Shown piece after piece: positions 1 through 8,535 of a DNA stretch of 64,000 nucleotides. A model generated the notes under the pieces. The model was not told where the DNA came from, did not search any database, and saw only the letters and a list, made by a program, of their open reading frames with translations. The stretch comes from an uncultured Aquimarina sp. (GTDB taxonomy: Bacteria > Bacteroidota > Bacteroidia > Flavobacteriales > Flavobacteriaceae): NCBI GenBank assembly GCA_947496355.1, contig CANMCO010000004.1, positions 352,027-416,026 on the forward strand, in the 5' to 3' direction. The position numbers were made by a program, and so were the translations under genes. Each line of letters starts with the position of its first letter. Positions within the stretch are counted from its first letter, which is position 1.

Positions 1-168
1 AACTCAGGACTTACTATTATCCCTACTCGTCTTTTTATTAATGATCGTGGGTTAGCAAAACTAGATATCGTTCTTGCACGTGGTAAAAAAATGTATGATA
101 AGCGAGAAACAATTAAAGACAGAGATAATAAAAGAACCCTTGATCGCATTAAAAAAGATTACAAATAA
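1..168 (+). CDS. smpB: SsrA-binding protein SmpB, C-terminal part (cut by window start)
   Basis: The first 55 codons of frame 1 up to TAA are the end of SmpB, which binds the tRNA-like end of tmRNA and brings it to stalled ribosomes for trans-translation. The recognisable piece is the family's C-terminal signature, seen here as [20 protein letters not shown], followed by a short basic tail that is helical on the ribosome. The start lies before the window, so length and promoter cannot be judged. It runs convergently into pcm, with 28 bases between the two stop codons and no clear hairpin. Confidence 0.9.
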   Translation, partial: NSGLTIIPTRLFINDRGLAKLDIVLARGKKMYDKRETIKDRDNKRTLDRIKKDYK

Positions 169-196
169 TTCAGCCTGTAATCATTGGTATTTTCAC

Positions 197-838
197 CTAA
201 TTCTTATCTTCTAATAAAGGAACAAACCTAAACTCGCCAAACTCGTGTTTTTCAAATTTTGTTTCACTTTTACGAACAAAGAGTGTCATAATTTGTGAAT
301 CATCACCAACGGGAATTACCAGGCGCCCACCAATTTGTAGCTGACTTAACAGTGGTTTCGGCACAAAAGGTGCACCTGCAGTAACTATAATTGCCTTATA
401 AGGTGCATGTTCCTCTAACCCCTTATATCCATCTCCAAATGATAAATGTTTTGGTCGATAACCAAGTTTAGATAAAAATAATTTTGTTTTTTTGAACAAT
501 TCCTTTTGGCGCTCAATACTATACACCTTGGCTCCTAATTCACACAAAACAGCCGTTTGATATCCAGATCCAGTACCAATTTCTAACACCCTATCGCCAT
601 TTACAATTTGTAGTAATTCACTTTGAAAAGCCACAGTGTATGGTTGAGAAATAGTTTGATCTGCTGCAATGGGGAATGCTTTATCTTGGTACGCATGATC
701 TTCAAATCCAGAATCCATAAACAAATGTCTAGGTATTTTACCTATAGCAGACAAAACTGCCTTGTTCTTAATTCCTTTCTGAATTAAAACATCAACCAAT
801 TGTTTTCTTTTTCCGGCATGTCTAAGGGTATCTTTCAC
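197..838 (-). CDS. pcm: Protein-L-isoaspartate O-methyltransferase
   Basis: This 213-residue enzyme uses S-adenosylmethionine to methylate L-isoaspartyl residues in aged proteins so that they can be repaired. The class I methyltransferase fold is clear: the SAM-binding loop reads VLEIGTGSGYQTAVL near residue 85, and the family segment AFPIAADQTISQPYTVA lies just before it. The length matches the family. It stands alone on the minus strand, convergent with smpB and divergent from the oxidoreductase gene at 1162. No promoter of the usual Bacteroidota type was seen directly upstream. Confidence 0.93.
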   Translation of the reverse strand: MKDTLRHAGKRKQLVDVLIQKGIKNKAVLSAIGKIPRHLFMDSGFEDHAYQDKAFPIAADQTISQPYTVAFQSELLQIVNGDRVLEIGTGSGYQTAVLCELGAKVYSIERQKELFKKTKLFLSKLGYRPKHLSFGDGYKGLEEHAPYKAIIVTAGAPFVPKPLLSQLQIGGRLVIPVGDDSQIMTLFVRKSETKFEKHEFGEFRFVPLLEDKN

Positions 839-1161
839 TAGTCTAAGGGTTATTTAGCTGGCTAAAATTACATAAAGATTTTATCTGTTTAAGCTTTTTT
901 GTTTAGAAAAATTCACAAAAAATATATCATATTACTCACAAGGTCTACAATTAATAAATTATAGTTCATGAATCACTAATTTCAGGAAACTAGAAAACAA
1001 TAATTAATTATTTCTGTCACTAAACAAATAACTAATTTTTCATTATCCTTACTTTAAAGATTAAAGAACAATTTGTTCAATAAAATGAATATTTTTCTTT
1101 TTAGATATAATTAGGATTCAAAATTTATAAATAATACTATTTTTGTGTAAAATCTTGAATT
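839..1161. other. Intergenic region between divergent pcm and oxidoreductase gene
   Basis: These 323 bases hold no credible gene. They are very AT-rich and separate two divergent genes. A perfect 13-base dyad (GAACAA-T-TTGTTC) lies at 1066-1078, and a -7 type box at 1138-1145 is listed separately. A 14-base AT-only palindrome (AATAATTAATTATT) near 1000 is probably chance. No -7 box was found for pcm. Confidence 0.5.
1138..1145 (+). promoter_or_regulatory. Possible -7 box for the oxidoreductase gene
   Basis: TATTTTTG fits the Bacteroidota -7 consensus TAnnTTTG and ends 16 bases before the ATG at 1162. No TTG was found at the expected -33 distance, so support is partial. Confidence 0.4.
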
Positions 1162-2127
1162 ATGCTCAAAGCCGGAGTACTCGGTGCGGGACACCTTGGT
1201 AAAATCCATTTACGCCTTCTGGAACAATCTGAAAATTACGAACTAGTAGGTTTCTATGATGCCAGCCAAAAACAAGCTAAATCAATTGCCGAAGAATTTG
1301 GTTACAAACTCTTTAACTCTATCGATGAACTAATCGATGCTGTTGATATGGTAGACATTGTTACACCAACCTTTGCCCATTTTGACGTTGCGAAGCGAGC
1401 TATTGAGGCCGGAAAACATGTTTTTATAGAAAAACCCATTACTAATACTGTTGCAGAAGCTATTGAGTTAATTGATTTAGCAAAAAAACACAACGTAAAA
1501 GGACAGGTAGGTCATGTAGAACGTTTTAATCCTGCCTATACTGCGGTAGCCGATAAAATAGACAATCCAATGTTTATTGAGACCCATAGGCTTGCTGAAT
1601 TTAACCCAAGAGGAACAGATGTACCTGTAGTATTGGATCTTATGATTCATGATATTGACGCAATCCTGAGTGTAGTAAATTCTGAAGTAAAACATATAAG
1701 CGCAAGTGGAGTATCTGTAATAAGTGAAACACCAGATATAGCCAACGCAAGAATAGAATTTGAAAATGGATGTGTTGCTAACCTTACCGCAAGTAGAATT
1801 TCGCTTAAGAATATGCGGAAATCTAGGTTTTTTCAGAAAGACGCCTATATCTCAGTAGATTTTTTCGAGAAGAAATGTGAAGTCGTAAAGATGAAAGATG
1901 CTCCAGAAAACCCTGATGATTTTGCTATGATTCTTCAAAATGCTGAAGGTGTTAAGAAACAGATATATTTTGATAATCCCAATGTTCCTTCTAACAATGC
2001 AATACTTGATGAGCTGGATACATTTGCAAAAGCAATAAATAACAACACCACCCCTATAGTGTCTCTTGAACAAGGCAAAAAAGCATTAGAAGTTGCTCTA
2101 AAAATTATTGATTGTTTCAATTATTAA
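1162..2127 (+). CDS. Gfo/Idh/MocA family NAD(P)-dependent oxidoreductase
   Basis: This 321-residue protein has an N-terminal Rossmann fold with the dinucleotide motif GVLGAGHLGKIH at residues 5-16. It also has the family's EKP motif (FIEKPITNT, near residue 90), whose lysine is usually catalytic. The C-terminal half is the usual substrate-binding alpha/beta domain. Family members oxidise or reduce sugars, inositols or related polyols. The substrate here cannot be read from sequence. The next gene begins 44 bases downstream on the same strand, so 1162-4352 may form one transcription unit with the 3-hydroxyacyl-CoA dehydrogenase and DUF1015 genes. Confidence 0.88.
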   Translation: MLKAGVLGAGHLGKIHLRLLEQSENYELVGFYDASQKQAKSIAEEFGYKLFNSIDELIDAVDMVDIVTPTFAHFDVAKRAIEAGKHVFIEKPITNTVAEAIELIDLAKKHNVKGQVGHVERFNPAYTAVADKIDNPMFIETHRLAEFNPRGTDVPVVLDLMIHDIDAILSVVNSEVKHISASGVSVISETPDIANARIEFENGCVANLTASRISLKNMRKSRFFQKDAYISVDFFEKKCEVVKMKDAPENPDDFAMILQNAEGVKKQIYFDNPNVPSNNAILDELDTFAKAINNNTTPIVSLEQGKKALEVALKIIDCFNY

Positions 2128-2171
2128 AATGAAAATTCACACATACACTCAAAAATAACAACAATACAGAA

Positions 2172-3059
2172 ATGAAAAACATAGCAGTTATTGGTGCTGG
2201 AACCATGGGTAATGGCATCGCGCATACTTTTGCCCAAAAAGGATTTAAAGTACAACTTATAGATATCTCTCAACAAGCATTAGATAAAGGTATTGCCACG
2301 ATTACAAAGAATTTGGATCGAATGATCGCCAAAGAGAAAATCTCTGAAGCCGACAAAGAAGCCACATTAGGCAACATATCATTGTATACAAATGTTAAAG
2401 AAGGAGTTGAATATGCAGGTCTTGTAATTGAGGCAGCAACAGAAAATCTGGACCTTAAACTAAAAATCTTCAAAGAACTTAACAATGCTTGTCCAGAAGA
2501 TACAATTTTAGCTACGAATACTTCTTCTATATCTATTACACAAATAGCAGCCGTAACAGACCGGCCAGAAATGGTAATTGGGATGCACTTTATGAACCCA
2601 GTTCCAATTATGAAATTGGTAGAGATCATTAGAGGATATAACACCTCTGACGAAGTAACCAATACTATCATGGAAATATCTAAAACACTAGGTAAAATTC
2701 CTGTAGAGGTAAATGATTATCCTGGGTTTGTAGCCAATCGAATCCTAATGCCAATGATTAATGAATCTATTGAAACTTTATATAATGGAGTTGCTGGTGT
2801 TTCTGAAATTGACACTGTGATGAAATTAGGTATGGCGCATCCAATGGGACCATTACAATTAGCAGATTTTATAGGGCTTGATGTTTGCCTTTCTATTTTG
2901 AATGTGATGTATGATGGCTTCAAAAACCCAAAATATGCTCCTTGTCCATTATTAGTTAATATGGTTATGGCTGGAAAACTTGGTGTAAAAAGTGGCGAAG
3001 GGTTCTATGATTATTCTGAAAATAGAAAAGCAGAGAATGTGGCTAAACAGTTTGTTTAG
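2172..3059 (+). CDS. 3-hydroxyacyl-CoA (3-hydroxybutyryl-CoA) dehydrogenase
   Basis: The 295-residue product should interconvert 3-hydroxyacyl-CoA and 3-ketoacyl-CoA with NAD. The N-terminal Rossmann motif is IAVIGAGTMGNGIA (residues 4-17). The catalytic His region is IGMHFMNPVPIMKLVEI. The C-terminal dimerisation domain contains NDYPGFVANRILMPMINE and ends in KSGEGFYDY, as in stand-alone short enzymes of the HBD/PaaH type. It lacks the hydratase domain of FadB. Its place between an oxidoreductase and a DUF1015 gene gives no precise pathway, and fatty acid or butyrate-type metabolism is likely. Confidence 0.92.
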   Translation: MKNIAVIGAGTMGNGIAHTFAQKGFKVQLIDISQQALDKGIATITKNLDRMIAKEKISEADKEATLGNISLYTNVKEGVEYAGLVIEAATENLDLKLKIFKELNNACPEDTILATNTSSISITQIAAVTDRPEMVIGMHFMNPVPIMKLVEIIRGYNTSDEVTNTIMEISKTLGKIPVEVNDYPGFVANRILMPMINESIETLYNGVAGVSEIDTVMKLGMAHPMGPLQLADFIGLDVCLSILNVMYDGFKNPKYAPCPLLVNMVMAGKLGVKSGEGFYDYSENRKAENVAKQFV

Positions 3060-3113
3060 TTTTATGGTGTATCTATAAGTATGATAATCAAAAAACTAAC
3101 TACTTAATAAAAA

Positions 3114-4352
3114 ATGGCAAAAATTCATCCGTTTAGAGCTATTCGTCCCACCAGAGACAAGGTAAGCCTTGTAGCTTCCAGATCGTATCAGAGTTACACG
3201 CCAAATGAGCGTGATTCGAGGATGGATTATAATCCTTATTCATTTTTGCACATCGTAAATCCAGGATACAAATATCAAAAAGAAATATCAGGTGAAGAGC
3301 GTTATAAATTGGTTCGTAACCGATATCTGGAGTTTAAAGAAGATGAAATTTTTATGCAGGATAACACCCCATGTTATTACGTATATAAAATTGTCAACCG
3401 TGAGCATGAATCTTTTTGCGGTATCATTGCAGCCGCTAGTGCAGAAGATTATGAAAATAATGTTATCAAAATACACGAAGACACCTTAAAGAATCGCGAA
3501 ACTACTTTCAAAGAATATCTAAAAACAGTTGGTTTTAATGCAGAACCTGTACTATTAACCTATCCAGATAATGATGCTATTGCAACTATTATTTCAAAAA
3601 CTATAGAGAACAGAGCAGAATACGAATTTACATCCACATACCGTGACACCCATTATCTCTGGAAAATAGATGATCAAAAATTAATAAAAAGCATACAAGA
3701 AGCTTTTTCTACAATTGAAACAATATATATAGCTGATGGTCATCATAGATCAGCTTCCTCTTATCTTTTATCAAAAGATCTTAAAGATAATAATCCCAAT
3801 CATGAGGGAAATGAAGCATACAATTTTTTTATGAGTTACTTGATTCCCGAATCTGATTTGAGAATTTATGAATTTAATCGATTGGTAAAAGATTTAAATG
3901 GATTATCCAAAGAAGAATTTTTGATTCAGCTTGATGAATGGTTTCGTATAGAAAATAGAGGAATTGAAGTTTATAAGCCGTCAAAACCTCATCATTTTAG
4001 CATGTATTTAGATGGAGAATTCTACTCACTATACCTCAGAAAAACTATATACGATTTTGCAGACGCACTTGAAGAACTAGATGCTCAAATATTATATAAA
4101 ACAGTATTAAAACCAATTTTAGGAATACACGATCTTCGCACGGATAACCGAATTGAATATTCACATGGTAAAAATGATATTATCTCTGTAAAAAGCAAAG
4201 TAGATAACCAGGAACATAGCGTTGGCTTTGGTTTGTTTCCTGCATCTGTGGAGCAAATGAAAAAAATTGCAGATCAAGGATTAAAAATGCCTCCAAAGAG
4301 TACTTACATAGAACCTAAATTAAGAAGCGGTATTACAATATATGAATTTTAA
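3114..4352 (+). CDS. DUF1015 family protein
   Basis: This is a 412-residue cytosolic protein without signal peptide or membrane segments. It opens with PFRAIRPTRDKVSLVASRSY, typical of the DUF1015 family, and carries the family's strongly conserved YIADGHHRSAS motif near residue 210. That motif looks like an active or ligand-binding site. I know no firmly established function for this family. The ATG is preceded by an A-rich stretch (taataaaaa) rather than a Shine-Dalgarno sequence. It follows the 3-hydroxyacyl-CoA dehydrogenase by 54 bases. Confidence 0.85.
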   Translation: MAKIHPFRAIRPTRDKVSLVASRSYQSYTPNERDSRMDYNPYSFLHIVNPGYKYQKEISGEERYKLVRNRYLEFKEDEIFMQDNTPCYYVYKIVNREHESFCGIIAAASAEDYENNVIKIHEDTLKNRETTFKEYLKTVGFNAEPVLLTYPDNDAIATIISKTIENRAEYEFTSTYRDTHYLWKIDDQKLIKSIQEAFSTIETIYIADGHHRSASSYLLSKDLKDNNPNHEGNEAYNFFMSYLIPESDLRIYEFNRLVKDLNGLSKEEFLIQLDEWFRIENRGIEVYKPSKPHHFSMYLDGEFYSLYLRKTIYDFADALEELDAQILYKTVLKPILGIHDLRTDNRIEYSHGKNDIISVKSKVDNQEHSVGFGLFPASVEQMKKIADQGLKMPPKSTYIEPKLRSGITIYEF

Positions 4353-4413
4353 CATCATAAATTTTACTACTATAACCAATCTGTAAAGATTAATTATTAT
4401 TGGCAATTTTAGA

Positions 4414-4421
4414 TATCTTTG
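4414..4421 (+). promoter_or_regulatory. -7 box directly before yggS (leaderless start likely)
   Basis: TATCTTTG is a perfect TAnnTTTG box. Only six bases separate it from the ATG at 4428, so transcription should start at or next to the AUG. No TTG was seen about 19 bases upstream. Confidence 0.55.
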
Positions 4422-4427
4422 CAAACT

Positions 4428-5084
4428 ATGAATAGTATTCAAGAGAACCTTCAAAACATAAATAAATCAATTCCAGAAGGGGTTACTTTGGTAGCCGTAT
4501 CCAAAACCAAACCTATTGCAGATTTAATGCTTGCATATGATGCCGGTCAACGTGTTTTTGGAGAAAACAAAATTCAGGAAATGGTCGAAAAATGGGAACA
4601 AATGCCTAAAGATATACGTTGGCATATGATTGGGCATGTTCAAACCAATAAAGTAAAGTACATGGCTCCCTTTGTGGATCTTATTCATGCAGTAGATAGT
4701 ATAAAATTGTTAAAGGAAATCGATAAACAGGCAAAAAAGCACAATCGGATCATCAATTGTCTGCTTCAGGTTAAAATTGCCGAAGAAGATAGTAAGTTTG
4801 GTTTAAGCAATGAAGAAACCGAAATTTTATTAGCCTCAGAAGAAGTCAATAACCTTTCTAATGTTCATATACAAGGACTTATGGGAATGGCTACATTCAC
4901 AAGTAACAATCAACAAATTGAAACAGAATTTGAAAAAATAAAAACTCTTTTTAATCAATTAAAAACTAAATATCCTGAGTTAAAAACGCTATCAATCGGA
5001 ATGAGCGGAGATTATAAAACAGCCATTGATACCGGCAGTACTATGATTAGAATAGGAAGTTCTATATTTGGGACCAGAAATTAA
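4428..5084 (+). CDS. yggS: YggS/PROSC family PLP-binding protein
   Basis: This 218-residue protein belongs to the alanine racemase N-terminal-like barrel family (YggS, PLPBP). The family binds pyridoxal phosphate and keeps its pool balanced. The PLP lysine lies in LVAVSKTKP near residue 24, followed by FGENKIQE and the phosphate-binding end SIGMSGDYKTAI. I chose the ATG at 4428 because MNSIQENLQ aligns with the usual family N-terminus. A TTG three codons upstream also reads through but lies partly inside the -7 box. The gene seems to be transcribed on its own. Confidence 0.93.
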   Translation: MNSIQENLQNINKSIPEGVTLVAVSKTKPIADLMLAYDAGQRVFGENKIQEMVEKWEQMPKDIRWHMIGHVQTNKVKYMAPFVDLIHAVDSIKLLKEIDKQAKKHNRIINCLLQVKIAEEDSKFGLSNEETEILLASEEVNNLSNVHIQGLMGMATFTSNNQQIETEFEKIKTLFNQLKTKYPELKTLSIGMSGDYKTAIDTGSTMIRIGSSIFGTRN

Positions 5085-5154
5085 TTTTAAGTTTAAAGTT
5101 TTGGGTTTATAGTTCTTTACACTTAATATCATAAACTACAAACCACAAATAAGT

Positions 5155-6525
5155 ATGTATGCAATTTTAGATATAGAAACTACTGGCGGGAAATACAATG
5201 AAGAAGGTATTACCGAAATTGCTATATACAAGTTTGATGGGCATGAAGTAGTAGACCAATTTATTAGCCTTGTAAATCCTGAAAGACCTATACAACCATT
5301 TGTCGCTAACCTTACAGGAATTAATACAAAAATGCTTCGTAATGCTCCTAAGTTTTATGAAGTAGCAAAAAGAATAGTCGAAATAACTACTGATTGTGTA
5401 GTTGTAGCGCATAATGCAAGTTTTGACTATAGGATTTTAAGAACCGAGTTTTCAAGATTAGGTTTTGACTATGAAAGACACTCTTTATGTACAGTAGAAC
5501 TTTCTAAAAAACTAATTCCGGATCAAAAATCATACAGTTTAGGAAAACTGGTTCGTGGCTTAGGTATTCCTCTTTCTGATCGTCATCGTGCCAATGGTGA
5601 TGCTTTGGCAACCGTAAAGCTTTTTAAGCTATTATTAGCCAAAGATTTAGAAAAAGAAATTATTACAGAAACTGTTCGTGCAGATACTAAACGACAGATC
5701 GATGATAAATTACTTAGATTGATCGAACAATCACCTACTGCTACGGGCGTATATTATATACATCGTGAAGATGGTACGATAATATATATAGGTAAAAGTA
5801 AAAATATCAAAAAACGTCTTAATCAACATTTTACAAGTGACAATAGAAAATCAAGAAGAATTCAAGAAGAAGTTGTAAAAGTTACCTACGAAATCACAGG
5901 AAGTGAACTTTTGGCATTACTTAAAGAAAGTGAAGAAATAAAACTGAACAAACCAAAATACAATAGAGCTCTTAGGAAAACTAAATTTGATCAAGCTCTT
6001 TATGAATTCATTGACGATGATGGATTTATAAATCTAAAAGTAACAAAAGCAGATAATCGTAAAAGAAGCATCACTACTTTTTCAAATAGACAACAAGCTA
6101 AATCCTTTATGCATAAATGGGCAGAGGAATACAACTTATGCCAAAAATTAATGGGTTTAGATACTGGTAAAAGCAACTGTTTTAACTATACTATAAAACA
6201 GTGTTTTGGTGCGTGTATATCTATTGAGTCCCCTCAGGAATACAATCCAAGAGTAAAACAATTAATCCATAACCATTCACTTGATGGTCAGGATATGATC
6301 ATTATAGATCGTGGTCGAGATATTGACGAACAAGGTATTGTTCTTGTTGAGCAAGGAAAATTTTCAGGTATTGGATATGTTAACCTAAATTATCAAGTAA
6401 ATAATCTAGATATCTTAAGATCCATTATCACCCCTATGAACCACAATAGAGATGCTCAACACATCATCCAGAGCTATATCCGGCAAAATAAAAAGCTAAA
6501 GATTATCAAATTACCAAAAGAATGA
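5155..6525 (+). CDS. DnaQ-like exonuclease fused to GIY-YIG (UvrC/Cho-like) nuclease, copy 1
   Basis: This is a 456-residue, two-domain nuclease. Residues 1-170 form a DEDDh 3'-5' exonuclease: LDIETTG (D6, E8), AHNASFDY around 86-91 and HRANGD at 144-149. Residues about 190-280 form a GIY-YIG endonuclease with GVY at 198-200 and YIG at 211-213, followed by a UvrC-type region. C329, C342, C350 and C354 (C-x12-C-x7-C-x3-C) closely match the cysteine spacing of E. coli UvrC, where these residues hold an iron-sulfur cluster. The architecture suggests that it incises and then trims damaged DNA. A paralogue of the same layout lies at 60758-62137. Its stop overlaps the next start by 4 bases (ATGA). 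Confidence 0.88.
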   Translation: MYAILDIETTGGKYNEEGITEIAIYKFDGHEVVDQFISLVNPERPIQPFVANLTGINTKMLRNAPKFYEVAKRIVEITTDCVVVAHNASFDYRILRTEFSRLGFDYERHSLCTVELSKKLIPDQKSYSLGKLVRGLGIPLSDRHRANGDALATVKLFKLLLAKDLEKEIITETVRADTKRQIDDKLLRLIEQSPTATGVYYIHREDGTIIYIGKSKNIKKRLNQHFTSDNRKSRRIQEEVVKVTYEITGSELLALLKESEEIKLNKPKYNRALRKTKFDQALYEFIDDDGFINLKVTKADNRKRSITTFSNRQQAKSFMHKWAEEYNLCQKLMGLDTGKSNCFNYTIKQCFGACISIESPQEYNPRVKQLIHNHSLDGQDMIIIDRGRDIDEQGIVLVEQGKFSGIGYVNLNYQVNNLDILRSIITPMNHNRDAQHIIQSYIRQNKKLKIIKLPKE

Positions 6526-8504
6526 TTAAAAAATTACTTGCGCTTACTCTTATAATTTTTTCATTTTCTCTATCAGCACAAAAAACATATAACAGCACTA
6601 GTATGGTTGTTAGTCTTGCTGATTTAGAAAATAGCACTTATAAAAAAGATACAACTGCTAATGCTCTCTTTTTATACGAGAAAGGATTTAGCAGAGTTGA
6701 AAATGGCGGAGATTATAATTTGTTAACCGACTATGAAGCAAAAGTAAAAATACTGAACAAACAAGGGGTTGATAAAGCAACAATACAGGTACAGTTATAC
6801 AGAAATAAATCTCACAAAGAATCATTTAGGAATTTGATTGCATACACTTACAACTTGGAAAATGGTAAGGTCACAAAAACACAGATAAAAAAACAAAATA
6901 TCTATTATGAAAAATATGACGAAAATTACACCTTGGTGAAATTTTCATTTCCTAATGTAAAACCTGGATCAGTATTAACGTACACATACCAACTAGAATC
7001 TCCTTTTATCTATAAATTTAATGGATGGGAGTTTCAAACAGACATCCCAAAAATTTACAGTAAATTCATAGCAGATCTTCCCGGAAACTACGTTTACAAT
7101 ATAAAACTTGTAGGCACCCTAAAATTAGAAACAGACGAATCTACAATTATAAAACAATGCCTAGAAGTTCCCAGAGGCGGTCATGCGGATTGTTCGCATA
7201 ATGTATATGGGATGAGAGATGTTCCTGCATTTAAAGAGGAAGAATACATGACTGCCAAAAAGAATTATTTCTCTAGAATAGATTTTGAATTAAAAGAGTA
7301 TAAAGGTTTTGACGGAATCAACAAAAAATATACTGAGACCTGGAAGAATGTAGACAAGGAGTTTAAAAAAGAACCTAGTGTTGGGCTTCAGCTAAAGAAA
7401 ATAAATACCACCAAAGATATCTTGCCCGATTCAATACAAACTATACCAACTAGTCTTTTAAAGGCCAAGATGATTTACAAATTCGTTACTGATAATTACA
7501 AATGGAATGGCAAATATGAATTATTCAAGATCAACAATAAGGATAGTGAGATTAAAAATGTAATTGAAAACAAAACAGGAAATATATCTGGGATTAATCT
7601 TCTAATGCATAACATATTAAAACAACAAGGATTTAATGTAAACCCTATTCTTCTTTCAACAAGAAAAAATGGATATGCCACCAAACTATATCCTGTAATT
7701 TCTGATTTTAATTACCTTATTGTACAGTTATCAATAGGTGAAGAAACTTTTCTGTTGGATGCCTCTGAAAATATGTTGGCGTTTGGCGAAGTACCATTTC
7801 GTTGCTTAAATCAATACGGAAGATTATTAAATTTTGATGAAGGAAGTTTCTGGATTGACATAAAACCCAGACAACGCTCTTCTCGTTTTTATAAAGAAGA
7901 TTTAACATTAACTCCTGAATTAAAATTAAATAGTGAAGCTACACACATATTCTCGGGATATCACGGATACTTTAAACGAAAAAATCTTAATCAAGTTAAT
8001 ATTGATGACTATTTAGAAAAACTTAAAAAACTAAATCAAGAAATTAATATTACCAATGCAAGCATAAAAAATCAGAAAAAGTTAGAAGAAGCGTATAAAG
8101 AAGAATTCAATTTTGTACGAAACACAGAACAAATTGATAATCTTATTTTTATAAAGCCATTTCTAAGACCATTTTTTGAAGAAAACCCTTTCAAACTAAA
8201 TGAAAGAACCTATCCGGTTGATTTTGGATATAAAGATTCATACACGTACCTTGTTTCTATTGAATTACCTGAAGGTTATGAGTTTATTGATATTCCAAAA
8301 AGGCAAGGACACATGATCCCTAATAACCTTGGAAAAGTCAGTATAGATTTTCAACAAAATAACAACAAGCTCGTAATTAGTCATCGTATATCATTCAATT
8401 CACCCTATTATCCAACAGAATATTATTCAGTTTTAAAAGAGTTTTTTAATCTAATTGTCCAAATAGAAAACGATACTCTTATTACTGTTAAAAAGATGAA
8501 TTAG
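6522..8504 (+). CDS. Secreted DUF3857 / transglutaminase-like protein
   Basis: The 660-residue protein starts with a signal peptide (MIKKLLALTLIIFSFSLSAQ). An N-terminal DUF3857 beta domain follows (roughly residues 60-200), then a transglutaminase-like core around residues 310-400 (AKMIYKFVTDNYKWNG, later NPILLSTRKNG), then a C-terminal beta region. The position where a transglutaminase has its nucleophilic cysteine reads GNISGINLL, so the cysteine seems absent and the core may be non-catalytic. It should be periplasmic or attached to the cell surface. The start codon overlaps the preceding nuclease gene by 4 bases, so the two are probably cotranscribed although their functions do not look related. 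Confidence 0.82.
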   Translation: MIKKLLALTLIIFSFSLSAQKTYNSTSMVVSLADLENSTYKKDTTANALFLYEKGFSRVENGGDYNLLTDYEAKVKILNKQGVDKATIQVQLYRNKSHKESFRNLIAYTYNLENGKVTKTQIKKQNIYYEKYDENYTLVKFSFPNVKPGSVLTYTYQLESPFIYKFNGWEFQTDIPKIYSKFIADLPGNYVYNIKLVGTLKLETDESTIIKQCLEVPRGGHADCSHNVYGMRDVPAFKEEEYMTAKKNYFSRIDFELKEYKGFDGINKKYTETWKNVDKEFKKEPSVGLQLKKINTTKDILPDSIQTIPTSLLKAKMIYKFVTDNYKWNGKYELFKINNKDSEIKNVIENKTGNISGINLLMHNILKQQGFNVNPILLSTRKNGYATKLYPVISDFNYLIVQLSIGEETFLLDASENMLAFGEVPFRCLNQYGRLLNFDEGSFWIDIKPRQRSSRFYKEDLTLTPELKLNSEATHIFSGYHGYFKRKNLNQVNIDDYLEKLKKLNQEINITNASIKNQKKLEEAYKEEFNFVRNTEQIDNLIFIKPFLRPFFEENPFKLNERTYPVDFGYKDSYTYLVSIELPEGYEFIDIPKRQGHMIPNNLGKVSIDFQQNNNKLVISHRISFNSPYYPTEYYSVLKEFFNLIVQIENDTLITVKKMN

Positions 8505-8535
8505 TTTTTTAGTACTTTTATCAAAACTCTAAAGC

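Noticed and set aside
2270..2671. 133-codon minus-strand reading frame
   Set aside because: Antisense shadow of the 3-hydroxyacyl-CoA dehydrogenase gene, which has all family motifs.
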